From contig JAHQIW010000118.1 in the NCBI GenBank assembly GCA_019055375.1, positions 62,001 to 126,000 on the forward strand: 64,000 nucleotides of DNA, in the 5' to 3' direction. This DNA is from Parelaphostrongylus tenuis (lineage: Eukaryota; Nematoda; Chromadorea; Rhabditida; Metastrongylidae). The first letter of the stretch is position 1. Every line of letters starts with the position of its first letter. The notes beneath the pieces are model-generated. The model was not told the DNA's origin, ran no database searches, and saw only the letters and a list, made by a program, of their open reading frames with translations. Below are positions 34,840-46,300 of this stretch, piece by piece. The translations under genes and the position numbers were made by a program.

Positions 34840-35170
34840 GACAAACGTTTTTTCGCAGACAATTGGTAATCATTCGAAAGCTCAAATCTCTGCGATCTCA
34901 ATGATATGTTTGATATTTTAAAAAGATTTTTATTACGTTGTAACGGCGAGCATAAAACTATGTTTCACACTCAGTTTGCTTCATTTGCTTGGCTGGGGCC
35001 TTTTCACGGAAGTTCTACTAGTCATTCGATAGCCGAGATTTCAAGAAATTTGATGAATCAATAGGTTTTTTCAAATTCGTTATCATACTACACTGTAAGA
35101 GTGAAAAGAGGGTTACATTTCACGCCTGAAATGTTACTCCGCACTCCGCTGCTTAGACGTCTTAGATGGT
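34840..35170. repeat. Fragment of the TTCGATAGC palindromic repeat class
   Basis: Contains GGTAATCATTCGAAAGCTC, TACGTTGTAACGGC and AGTCATTCGATAGCC, the spaced motifs of the 830-bp family. It is not a complete palindrome. Confidence 0.5.
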
Positions 35171-35869
35171 TTATTGGTAATTATAGGTAAAGTTTATACG
35201 TCAGAAGTATCTTGTCGTTACTTAAAGGATGGACAGTCACGGATGGACCTTTTATAAAGTTATTTTTCTCAATATAAAGAGCCACGACTTACCTTAAAAA
35301 TCTTTATCCAAAAGAAAATCTCAACCCATATTATGCATTTTTACCGCCTGTCTTGCGGGAATGTCGCTTGGAAGCACATCTTCAGCAAAGAAACACCTTC
35401 AATAGAGGCCTATGTGGAGGTAACTGTAGTATGTGTAGTATGTAAAATAGCAAGCTTTTTTTACAAAACGGAGAGGAAAAAATTTTAATCGAACAGCGAA
35501 AATCGCGCACCGCTGCGCATTTCGCTCGCGTCGATTTCTATAGTCGTCCGTTAGGGGTTCAATGCCCTGTGGGATTTATATGGGTTAATTGAGGTGAAAT
35601 GTAGGGACATGTTAATTATAGGCGAGACGCACAAATCGTAAGTAGTGTTCCGTTTTTGCCAATTATCCATGTCCACATAATACGTACATCCTAGAATCCT
35701 TTGTATTTTGCCGCTTTTGTAGCAGAATTCTGCTCTTATGACTGTATATCCAAGACTTCTGAGTAATATACAGAGGTTTAAACCCTCAAATGAGAGTTAA
35801 ATTCTCGTCTTACCCTTTTGGGAGCCTAATTCTAGAGGAGGGAAGTAGGACTGACTACGGCACACCCCC

Positions 35870-36500
35870 GGAACGAGCAAGACGCGGGTTCTACTCTGCT
35901 ATTAGTTCGAGGTTCTGCGTATTATACAACAATTTAGAATATCATACCGTTCATTTCGAGTGTTTTCATAAGACTACGTTCAAATTTCTATATGCCTGAT
36001 AGTTATTTTTTGAGCCATATATGGGTCTGTTATGGGCACTTTTACAGTGCAATGCACGTGTTTTGGTCTTGCAGTCTTGTCAGTTGCAAAGCACCTTTCG
36101 TCTTAGCCATTCCCCTTGGAGCAACCCAATCCCTTGCATAGAGTACGCGACGACGTTCTATCTACACATGCCACCAAATGGAAGACATCACTAAATGACA
36201 GTGTTGTACACTCGATTGCTCTTGGCTAACAATCGTGAGATATCCTACGATTGACCGTTCGGTGATTTCATCACTCATGTGTAAATATCTCGTGTGCGGT
36301 TCCTCTATGTAAGAGGTAGATGCTCCGGGAACTAACCTGAAGAAAAGGCACGGTGCAACTGACGAGGCTGCAAGGCCGAAACACATGTATCGGCACTGCT
36401 CAAGTGCCCATAACCACATGCATGGCTCAAAAATTATTATCAGGCATATTGAAATGTTGGATATATAGTACGTACATTGCTCAGGTATGTGAGATTTTCG
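35870..36500. mobile_element. Two hammerhead-bearing repeats in inverted orientation
   Basis: The minus-strand copy (core about 36033-36095) and the plus-strand copy (core 36347-36408) face each other across about 250 bp. Flanks TTTTTGAGCCAT (36008) and ATGGCTCAAAAA (36420) are inverted copies. The left copy has lost core bases (CTGACAA and CAAAAC). Confidence 0.7.
36347..36408 (+). ncRNA. Hammerhead ribozyme, second well-formed copy
   Basis: Core CTGACGA is at 36359-36365. Stem II pairs GGCT with GGCC around a GCAA tetraloop (36366-36377). GAAA is at 36378-36381. C-ACAT-G forms the minimal stem III, and TA (36388-36389) is the cleavage-site pair, which fits the UH rule. Stem I pairs GTGC (36353-36356) with GCAC (36393-36396), with mismatches beside the core. 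An outer helix pairs GGCAC (36347-36351) with GTGCC (36404-36408). Confidence 0.75.
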
Positions 36501-36744
36501 GAATTTTAGTGACATTGTAGTTTTTCAAGAGGAAAAGTGGGTTGGCACTGCTTCGGCTGAATACTTGAATTGTCACCTTTTTTCAGCTCACTCTCATCAA
36601 CTGCTGAGTGCTCTATGGGTGTTTGAGTCTGAATATCGCAATATTTGAGATCCTCTTAATGACTGTGATGTAACTCGTTGTGATAACTTGAGTTTCTGTC
36701 AAAGATAAAGTTATCTTGTTTGAAATATAAATCAAAGAAGATTC

Positions 36745-36870
36745 AGTGGCACGCAAAAATCCGACCTTAGCTGGGAGTTGAGCTCGCGTTTCACCTTTAC
36801 CGGAAGCGCATACTACCACGACACCACCAAGGTCACCGCTTTACGACCACTCTTCGACATAAACTGTCGA
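36745..36870 (-). mobile_element. SINE family B, minus strand
   Basis: GGGAGTTGAGCTCGCG is inverted box B, and CATACTACCACGACACCACC is the inverted box A region. A family-typical downstream TTTAACGGGTTTGGTC follows at 36888. Confidence 0.7.
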
Positions 36871-37079
36871 GGCTGTGAGCAGCCAATTTTTAACGGGTTT
36901 GGTCTGGTGATAGTTTAAGCACGTATCAGCATTAACTCAACTAAGTTGACAGCTTTTTCTATATTTGTAGCCTATGTTTCTCTAATTTTACTTTTCTAGC
37001 AGTGATATGAAGTTGGAGTATTCATCTAAATGTCTTGTTTGAATTGGTATTCCGTGAATTTAGAACTGTTTTAGTGTTT

Positions 37080-38030
37080 TTGTTGGAGTTTATCTATTTG
37101 TGATTCTTTGAACTTTATCAGAACTGAAGTTGCATAGGGTACATCCTGTCCAAGAGTTGCTGAATTGTGATCAATTGCTTGTGATACTGGCTTTGGGTTT
37201 GAACTCCGCTGGTTCAAGCTGAGCTTTGTAGACCCTTTAAACCTTCCCCTTCCTCCTCCCCTCCTCCACCTCCTCCATCCCTCCTTCCCTCTCTCCACTC
37301 CTCCGTCGTAAAAAAGGTGTGCTGCTTTCCGTAGCACAGCTGAGCACACCGAATTGATTGAAAAGATTTGCTATTTTTCTTAACTATAGGCTATACTTGT
37401 TGAAATGGAACATCCGGCCTACACATAGTCGCTACGCCACGTATCCTTTTTACCGATGATTTCTTGGGTTTTTTTCAATGGAAGTTGCTCCAAAACCCGC
37501 CCATGTAGAGGGTCACCCGGTACGAAATTGTGGAGGAGATCAAGATTGTAAGCGTCACAAAATTTGCGACCAACATAACATATCACTATATGACGCTATT
37601 GTTTCTTTTTTTTTGAACTCTTAATATCTGTGCATAAATTGAGTGCTTTTTTGTGCTCAAAAGTTGTGCTCATAGCTTTAGTTATGTAATATTTGAATAC
37701 TTGAATATGACTTCTTCGCGAAACCTGGAGAATCCCGTAGGCCAGATTATTTTTCACTTACTGAGTTAGTACTTGTTTTGACATATTTTCTGGTTATAAT
37801 TTCTATTGGTTCTGCAAAGAATTCATGATCAGGAGTTTGAGAATAGCAGCATGGAATCGCCCTTTTTTATTTATTGTGTGTGTTCAATCATGCATTGTTC
37901 CAAGTATAATTGAAAGAGATATGACTTCCGACTATCCGTCTTCGCTCCAATTTTAGGAATTCTAGTTTTCTCGCTGCTTTGAGGTTGACTGTAAATGATT
38001 TTGAGAATATATGATCGTCTTCTTGAACCT
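37080..38030. other. T-rich intergenic sequence with a pyrimidine tract
   Basis: A tRNA-like box B (GGGTTTGAACTCC, near 37194) suggests another old SINE. The stretch 37240-37310 is almost pure C/T. No gene is seen. Confidence 0.4.
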
Positions 38031-38345
38031 GGTACCAATTTACCGACCCCGGAGGGATGGATGACTTGGTGAGCCATGAGCGCGAGATCGAACCATTGAC
38101 CTCGTGTGCGACGCAGAGCACCTCTAACCACTGCGCCACATGCGCTCTTGGTACCAGGCAGGTCTCAGACTTGTCTGGGAGGATAAGCAGCACTGACTCG
38201 GTTCAGCGGGAGGCCACCGCGAGTCATTGTAAAGGCCAGATATGCATTCAATCACCTCAAACGAAGTCAAAAATTGAAGTCGGATGCATGGCGCATCCCT
38301 CAGGGATTATTGATCAACGCCGAGAGCTTTATCTTTATCTATCTT
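38031..38345 (+). mobile_element. SINE family A with inverted head
   Basis: The body at 38149-38345 runs plus (CAGGCAGGTCTCAGACTTG to GAGAGCTTTATCTTTATC). The tRNA-like head at 38033-38146 runs minus, ending TGCGCCACATGCGCTC. The breakpoint is at GGTACC, which is present on both sides. Confidence 0.85.
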
Positions 38346-38549
38346 TATCTTCTTGAACCTTAGTCTTTACTTGAACGTCAACACGTTGTAGATCAGAGTT
38401 TTTTTGGTTTCGAGCTTGTTACAAAGCTCTCCGAGCTTTCATTTACACGTTGGATGAGAGCGCCATGGTTTTTCCAGGATTCCTTGATTACTTTTCTCTG
38501 AAGTGAATCGAGGGCTAATAAGTCGGCAATTGGGAGCAAAGCAGTCTCT

Positions 38550-38860
38550 TATATGACTTTAAGCCTCAGTGGGAGTTGGTATCTTCTGGTTCTGGTGTGT
38601 CGTGGCAAATAGTTTGCAAAACTCTACTTGCTAATCCGGATATCCATAATCCAGTTTTTGTGGTTCTTGCTAAGGACTACCCTAGTGAAAAGTACATAGA
38701 GAGTTGTGGGAGAGTTTGTCTACAATGCTGAACGATTCTTCACGTAAGCGATGGTATGTTTAATCTTCTGAGTGAGAATCTCAAGGGCTACGTAATCGTC
38801 GTTGACTCAGTCGAGGCCGGAAGACTTGATCGTGAAGAGCTCAGAGCTGAAATTGTGGTT
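38550..38860 (+). pseudogene. Unassigned coding-like segment, broken by stops
   Basis: Two adjoining frames look protein-like. One, ending at a stop near 38731, includes KTLLANPDIHNPVFVVLAKD and YPSEKYIESCGRV. The other, from about 38747, includes MFNLLSENLKGYVIVVDS and DREELRAEIVV. I do not recognise the family. No clean splice sites join them. It may be a decayed gene or retroelement piece. Confidence 0.3.
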
Positions 38861-40075
38861 CAGTTTCTCTTCCTTTTTTTTCTCGAAGCAATGTTCTTCC
38901 TCCTTTGCGCCCGATCATCCTAGCCTCATAGGTGACAAAGTTTTGGCGAACGTTGCATATGTGGTTTCTAACCTTTGGAATTTCAAATTTCCTCGCTGTA
39001 TTTCTTTCCTTAAGATCTTTGTGAGTTATTCTATGAAAACTTTAGACATCAGAGGCAGAACGTTCAAGGTGCCGGTTGTACCAGGAATTGATGTAGTCGA
39101 TGAAGGAATTTCCCTTAAAACAGACTTAATTTTTCGATGAAGTGCGGAATCAAAATGGTTTTAGAATTTTGTTTCATTAACTTTGCAGCTTTATCTTCGT
39201 TTGTGAAACTAATTGCTCACTGAAACGGTAAATATGAATATGAAATATAAAATTCAACATAATCGAATTGGTCATGAATAATGGATGCTAGTTTCGAAAT
39301 TCTTTGGGACCTGATATAACATAGATTTGTGTTACTGGATCTTTTATCAGTAGCGATTTGATCGTGGATATTGCTTGGATTACAAATTCAATAGTTTTAG
39401 TAAAACTTCTTTTGAGAGCAGCTTGTTTTTTTCCTACTATTTCCTCTGATTATACCGTAATCTCCAGCGACGACGATGAACAAATTCAGATGTTAAACGT
39501 TGATCCTAAGAAATTTTGGCGATATTATTTGAGAAGAAATAAAGGTTTCTTCTAAAGTCACATCAGAAATTCGTGGTATATATAAGGGTCTATCATCTCA
39601 ATTATAACTATAGGTGGTAGTGTTTTCTAACATCAAGCTTCTGTCAATCTAGGTCAGCTCATGAAAGATTGGTAATACTACTTTTAGGAATCCCTAAATT
39701 CGGAATTGTTCGAGCTAAAAAAAATTTCAATAAGTGAGGCTAGTAAAATTATAAGTAAGGATTGATGTGTTCGAGTTTGATTCGCACCAAATCACTCTTC
39801 TGCTATGTTGCATAGTTCTAAACAGTATTGGCGTCACTTTCGTTTTCACCAACATTTCCAAGGAGGTACAAAAAAGAGTTGAAAAAAATAGGTAGGAGTG
39901 ACTATGATGATCTGAACGATGTGAAAATCAGTGTGGTTGCGTCGTTGGACGCTGTTTGATCGTCGAGGAGCTACCGCATCAAAACCCGTGGTATTTTCAA
40001 TTGTTACTTCGACACCAAGTTGTTTCCTTCACTAGTTTGGCTTTTTACATCCAACGATCGAAAATCAGAGATTAT
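38860..40075. other. Intergenic sequence, no confident gene
   Basis: Open frames at 38802-39140 and 39358-39555 include phrases such as VISSDDDEQIQML and DPKKFWRYYLRRNKG. The second loosely resembles the linker of LINE reverse transcriptases, but nothing supports a complete gene. Confidence 0.3.
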
Positions 40076-40077
40076 TC

Positions 40078-40500
40078 TACACCCCAAGCTACAGAAGATA
40101 AGGTGAGACGGACAAGTAATGTGTTTTAACGACAAGTGATGGACCAGAGCCGTTACTAAGTGGATTCTTCGGGATGTCTACGGAAAGACCACCGATCCGA
40201 TGGTCTGATCCTTTCACGAAAAGCCTAGATGAAGGGTGCGGTGCTTAAGAAATTCTTGCCAAGAGGAGAACCTTCTGGGCTACTCTTGCACGTGATTTGA
40301 GTACTCGACGAAGATCACCGACCTGATGGTCCGATTTATTCACGAAAAACTTGAAAGAAAGATATGATGCTCAATGAATCCTTACAGTGGGATAATCCGC
40401 TTAGCTACTCTTGCATGCGGTAGGGAAAAATGATTTTTCTACTGAACCCCGCACAAGTTACTCGGTGATCAACCCTAGAACAGGTGATTTAGGTGATACT
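40078..40500 (+). pseudogene. RTE-type LINE 3' end, strongly decayed
   Basis: CCAAGCTACAGAAGATAAGG, then GGACCAGAGCCGTTAC, then TGGATTCTTCGGGA follow the copy at 32.93 kb. Part of the segment (ACGAAAA...GAAAGATATGATGCTCA) is present twice, around 40200 and 40340. Confidence 0.7.
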
Positions 40501-40837
40501 TCGACGTATATAATCACTTGGAAGATCATTTATATCTATGGGCCTCTGGCACAGCTCTTCAGTTATATCTTCATGATATATGGTAATGATATGGTCAAAA
40601 CGTGTCAGGATGTTGTCTGGAGCGTAACGACGTGAATTTAGAAAACTAGTGATCGATTTGATTGGCGGAGGTCAAACAAAATTTGCTCAAGTTTTGGCCA
40701 GCAGAGATCACCAGAAGCTTTGCGATATTTATCCACATCGATCTCGATGTGATTATCTTGCAAGTGTTCCACCGGTGCTTCACCTAGGCTTTCTCGTCAG
40801 TTCATCTATTTAGAGAAAGGAATCATTTAGTGTCTCC

Positions 40838-41166
40838 TATACTGGATTGAGAGCGCATGTGGCGCAGTGCTTAGAGGTGCTCTGCATCGCACACGAGGTC
40901 AATGGTTCGATCTCGCGCTCATGGCTCACCAAGCCATCCATCCCTCCGGGGTCGGTAAATTGGTACCAGGCAGATCTCAGACTTGTCTGGGAGGATAAGC
41001 AGCAGTGACTCGGTTCAGCGGTAGGCCACCGCGAGTCATTGTAAAGGCCAGATATGCATTCAATCACCTCAAACGAAGTTAAAAATTGAAGTTGAATGCA
41101 TGGCGCATCCCTCAGGGATTGATCAACGCCGAGAGCTTTATCCTTTTATCCTTTTATACTGGATTG
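40838..41166 (+). mobile_element. SINE family A, full-length, with 12-bp target-site duplications
   Basis: TATACTGGATTG occurs at 40838-40849 and 41155-41166. The 305-bp element between them starts AGAGCGCATGTGGCGCAGTG (box A), has box B GGTTCGATCTC, a body with GGTACCAGGCAGATCTCAGA and GACTCGGTTCAGCGGTAGG, and ends GAGAGCTTTATCCTTTTATCC. This copy best defines the family. Confidence 0.95.
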
Positions 41167-41204
41167 TTGAAATAAAGAGTTCAGAAATATCGTATGTCCT
41201 TGCC

Positions 41205-41440
41205 CAGCAGCACACGTGGTTGAGGGTTCGATTCACGCCCAAGTCTCACCAAGCCTTCAACCTCTCCGAGAACCGCGAATTTCTGCCAGACTTATCTGTA
41301 GGGAAAGCGCGCTAATTTGATTCATCGGCAGACCAGCGCAGGTCATTGTTAAGACCAGATTTGTCTTCAGTCACCTCTGACGATGCTGCGAGTGGAGTTG
41401 AATGCATGTCGTAACCCTCAGCGACTAATTGGAGCCGACC
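41205..41440 (+). mobile_element. SINE family A, diverged, 5' head lost
   Basis: CACACGTGGTTGAGGGTTCG is followed by CTCACCAAGCCTTCAACC, CAGACTTATCTG and GGTCATTGTTAAGACCAG. The first part of the tRNA-like head is missing. Confidence 0.7.
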
Positions 41441-41934
41441 TTTCAACTTTTTCCTGTGAACACTCGTGTTCTGCCAAGGCTTATGACATGTGCTCATAAC
41501 GAGTGTAAAATGTCCCACTGGTGGTTTTTTTTCCAGTGGTGGTTTTTTCCTTCGGGAAATAATGGATTTTTTTCTTTTTCAATCTATACACTCCTTTTAG
41601 AAGATGTTAAGAACGGCCATGATGGCCTTCTTCTTCCACTTTATAGACGTTTTATGGACTTCTACAGAAAGTCGTCGTCCATAGAGGCTTCGACTTCTTT
41701 CGAAGTTTCAGTCTTGCTCGATAAAATCTGCTCGACTAACAACTGTCTGCAGCGCTGCTAAGCACCTGTCCAGCGTTCTAACACCACCATCGTAGTTTAA
41801 ATCAAATCAATAGCTCGGCTTCGACCATCGTTTTCACTGGCATTTCGTCGTCTTGTTGTTGCTCGAGTCCTCAACAACCTGACAGTCGCATTATGGATCC
41901 TTCAAGACTTTCCCTCTCTCTTCCACTTCCTATC

Positions 41935-41957
41935 CCTATCTCCCAGTCTCTTATTCC

Positions 41958-41989
<32 letters not shown>

Positions 41990-42015
41990 TTCTCTCTTCC
42001 TCTCTCTTTCTTCAT
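41935..42015 (+). repeat. CT-rich (TTTC/TC) microsatellite
   Basis: A run of TCTTTCTCTTTCTC-type units, almost all pyrimidine on the plus strand. Confidence 0.85.
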
Positions 42016-42819
42016 GTTAAGGATTGAAACTATTCCGAGAGATTAGAAACATTTGCTCAGCATGAACTTTCGCTTGAAGTTCACTGCTCTCCTCTCTTTG
42101 AGTTCATGAGGCTCATGAACATCTGACTAATCGTCTTCCAGCGCAGGTCTTGGTAGTCGGCCATGGACCAGGGAAAAGATTTGACGTTGAGTTGGATGGA
42201 CTTTTCCGTTTTGTCGTGAGGCTTTGAAGACATCATTTTTGTCGATTGGACTAAGCCGTTTATTAGGCAGACTTACTTGGCTACTACCTATCGGGTTCAT
42301 TCTGCAGAGGAAAATTTATTCTTTCCATTCTTTTGTAACATTTTCCATGTCTCATCACTATACTGAACTGCTAAGAAATATAGATTGCTAGCCAAATGTC
42401 CACATTCTTCGAGAGTCCTTGTTCTTGCCGACTTCAGATTGTTTTAAAAACATCGATTGGTTATATCAGTGAGACTATTTAATTTATGACGAATGTCTCA
42501 AGAAGCCCAGGGAGCCCGTTTCTTCTCAGGTACCGCCTGAAATATAGACTGATTTCGGTGTGCGTAGAAGTCGCACTCCATTCCAACGGAAAAGTGCGCC
42601 GTCTGGATTAAGTTGACCATTTGGGAACCGCAGTTGAGACCGTTCTGAGCGCGCGCGATTCTCGTGATTCAGTTAGGGTCATTTCCTCGGTTTTGAGAAA
42701 ACTCGAGGTTTTTTGAGTTACTTTGATAGTTGACGATTTTCTATGCACCCTGTCCTGTTTTTGGTGTATATAGAACTCTTACGTGCACATATAACTTGAG
42801 TATGAAACGTAAGTTTTCT

Positions 42820-43110
42820 TCGCTTTTACAGCGCTCTGGGGAAACCTATTCAGAAACCGGACCCAATCTTATAACCAAAGCGATTTAAGCTATCGACTTA
42901 CTTCTAGAAGTCTAGTGAAAAGCCAAGGAGCAACGCCACCTGTGCAAACAATACGCGCCGAAGGTGAAACGTGATTTTATCTTGACTTCTACAGCGCGGT
43001 AAAATTGTTTTTTTCAGAACTCAATCATAGTGCTAGAATTGCCGTTTGTTGAGCTACCGAATGACTACTGAAAGTCTAATGGAAAAGCTCTTCGGCGAAA
43101 AAAGACCTCT
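42820..43110. repeat. Fragment of the palindromic repeat class
   Basis: Shares CTACAGCGCGGTAAAATTGT, TTGAGCTACCGAATGACTAC and AAAGTCTAATGGAAAAGC with the 16.4-17.7 kb array. It ends just before the OVCA2-type gene. Confidence 0.5.
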
Positions 43111-43311
43111 AAATACGTGTGCGCAGCATACTGTACATGCCGCCTCCAAAAAGCTAATGAGACTAGGATTGGATATCATTTGCTAGGTTTTTCTGTTTGT
43201 TGGGAAAACCGGCCTTCTATAGTTTCACTGTCTTTGAAGTTACTTAGTGTCAAGGTGCATTCAGCAGCACATGAGCAGGTCTTCGGAAGAATCGATAGAA
43301 AAGTCTTTTTT

Positions 43312-43317
43312 TAGATC
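43312..43317 (+). promoter_or_regulatory. Probable spliced-leader acceptor ahead of the OVCA2-type gene
   Basis: CTTTTTTTAG ends 3-4 nt before the ATG at 43318. A T-rich AG this close to a start codon, with no upstream exon, is typical of trans-spliced nematode mRNAs. Confidence 0.55.
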
Positions 43318-46300
43318 ATGTCATCCGTTAAAACTCGACTGCGAATACTTTGTCTGCATGGATATCGTCAAAATGATGTATTATTTCGTGAGAAATCTGG
43401 CAGTCTTAGGAAGCAGCTGAGAAAATATGCCGATTTCGAATTCATCAGCGCTCCATTGCTGGCGAATGTTGCGGAATCGAACGAGCGAGAGGATGTTCGT
43501 AGCTGGTGGTTTTCACGTGAGGACGATCAGTTCAGTTCTCGAGATGTTTGCTCCATAGCTACGGGATTCGAGAAGTCTGTAAGTTTATGAGTACCTTTAC
43601 ATCCAATTGTTTTTATAGACCTCGCTCAAAATAGTTTGCAATCTTATATCATATTTGAAGCCTTTCACCGTTCTACTGATGAAACTGTATGACTGAAACA
43701 CGTGTCTGCCTGGCACTGTGTAAGTGCCATAAGAGACCTTATGAAAAGCTCAAGATATGCTATCTGTTAATAAGCATCGTTTGATTGTGCTTTGATTAGA
43801 GCATGCTGTTGAGCAGCGCACTACGAATGCCTTTCCAGAAACCAAGCACAGAATCAAAATCGCCGTTTTTCGAGCTAATCAAAGATCACTAAAAGTCTAG
43901 CAAAACATCCTTGTTGAACGAAGAAGGCCTACAAATAATCGTGCATTCTAAAGAATAGTGCGTATGCATACCGTTCCCAAAGGAGAAAGATGCTCGTTTT
44001 TTTTCCATCAGCGAGAGTTTAAATTGAGGCTGTGTACGTTGTTCGTTGTGAACCATTATCCTGATCATAAAATGCTGCCACGTCGCTCAAAGATCGTATA
44101 TAACAAACGTTACATGCCGTTTTCAAAAGTTGATTCTTTTGCAGCGAAGCCGAGTTTTCAACAAATGGTCATAAGTTCTGGATTATCAGTGTATTTTAGA
44201 AGTTAGAAAGTGTTTAGATTTGTAAGGGAGACTTTGCTTGTACGAATAGTGCATACTTTCAAAATATTTCAATCAACATTGAAAATATGGGTTCTTTTCC
44301 GTTATCTGGCAGAGATTTATGAAGAAAAATTTTTCCTCTACACAAGAACTTTCCAAAAGACTGCTAGTAATCAGTCGAAAGCTTAAATTTCGGAAAATTC
44401 TGTTTTTATATAAAGGTGTTCTTACAGCTTTACAGCACTAAAAATGAACTTGTATTCCACGCGTCACGCGTTATTGCGCTTGTATTTTTTGGACGGTGCT
44501 CTTACACTAAACTATTACTGACCATTAGGTAGCGTAAACCCTGCTCATTTCGCGGGCTCAGTTAGTGAGGTAATATGATTGATTGGTCATACCGAGGTTA
44601 AAGGAAGGTCGATTTACAACATGTTATAGCGATCTTGCAAGCCGCTAATTATACCAACCTCTGCAGGATAGTCACGTGGAGATAACAATTGTGTTATCGC
44701 TGTCATCGGATGATAAGCTATCAAACGATACAAATAGCTAATTAGCACACGATGCATCCTCTATAGAAGGAACTCGCCTAGTGAGATTCTTTATTCGAGC
44801 GATGTTCCATTGTAGAAGGCTCGACACGAATGAAATGACCGCGAAGGTGCACAATGAGAACAAACGACAGTGGACGATTGGCTCGAATCATCGGCTCTGA
44901 ACAAGGCGAATAGCGTTGAAACGTTAGCCGAATGAAAACGTTCATAACAATCTCGTGCTCCAGGCTCAATCAACAAAGAAAATTTGATGTATTGGTCGTG
45001 TCGAGATCAGAGAAAAACGGTTTACAATACTTTCGGTGTGTTAAAACAACCTCACAATCTCTTCTACATTCTCTTACAGAGGGCGCCAGCTGCAGGTACA
45101 AACAACATATTGGTGAACATCGTCGTGTGGGCGAAATTTCGCCTGTTAGTTTTTTTTTCCACTTCCGGAGTACTAGCTTACAAGCGATAAAGTGATGGAA
45201 GTACATGTTATAAACCGTACAGAATCGGAACACAATCGTCATGTACCGAATAATTTTATTTTACGGGACGGATTTCTTTAGATTTAATAGCGTTTATGGA
45301 GCCGCGGCCGAGTGGTTGCTCGGCGCGGTTTGACGAGTTATCGATTCCGCAACCTTCCAAGCACTCTTCGAAGGTCAATAACGAACGCCTTACGGAACGT
45401 CCCAGCCTGGCTGTTCTAGAGATTGCATGGAGACGTGCTAGACCACTATTCTACGGTGTTCATGAAGAAGACAAAACGAACTGAATGCTAGAAGTACTGG
45501 GACCCGCATAGCGAAAAAAAATGTGTGAAAATGGGTCAATTGAAGTGTTTTTGGTCCTTTCCGTTAGACGGCACGGGATCAAACCCGATTTTTTTCGCTG
45601 GACAAGAAGTTTCTTCTTTGAGTAGGGGCTTACATGGCGATTTTTAAAAAGAACTTTACTAAACGCTCTGAAATTCAAAGAAAATGTACGAAAAGCACAT
45701 GGACGTGCAGAGAAAATCTTTTAATATCAGAGTCAGACGTTTAATCTGGACTTTCTTCTAGAGCAGAAAAATAATACTTTATCAAATATCAAAAATCGCA
45801 TTTCGCACAGAACTGCCGAAGAGCCAGTTGATCGACGGCGTTATTATAACAGCCTCATCCGCTTTGCGCCCACATAGTAGCCAATGTACCCATGCTGGCG
45901 CATGTGAGTCTGATTATATTTTACCTGCTACACTGCCAGAGAAACGGTCTTTACAGAAAATAAGCATAGCATTGGAATCTTTGAATCTTACGCTATCGCA
46001 TGATTATCTGAAGTCTAAAGAAGGAGCTCTGTCCTGCGAGAAAAAGTGTGTGTGAGTCATAGATGCTTTTCTTCCATTGAACGTTATCAAAAGACTCAAA
46101 AAAGCGGCCACATACGGCGCTAGCCAAGGCTTCAAATTTTCGAATGTTGTTAACATGAAAAGTTCTTGTAGAGCGAAAGGAATTGGTTTTGATCCCGTGC
46201 CGTCTAACGTAAGAGTGCTTTTTTACACTTTCTTAGATAGAGTTTTAGAAAATAGCATTTACTCTAATTGATAAACCTATCTCGGGGCTAAAATAGATTG

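Noticed and set aside
37071..37349. A 92-codon minus-strand open frame with a Gly/Arg-rich start
   Set aside because: It spans the pyrimidine tract and a tRNA-like SINE remnant; no domain or splice evidence.
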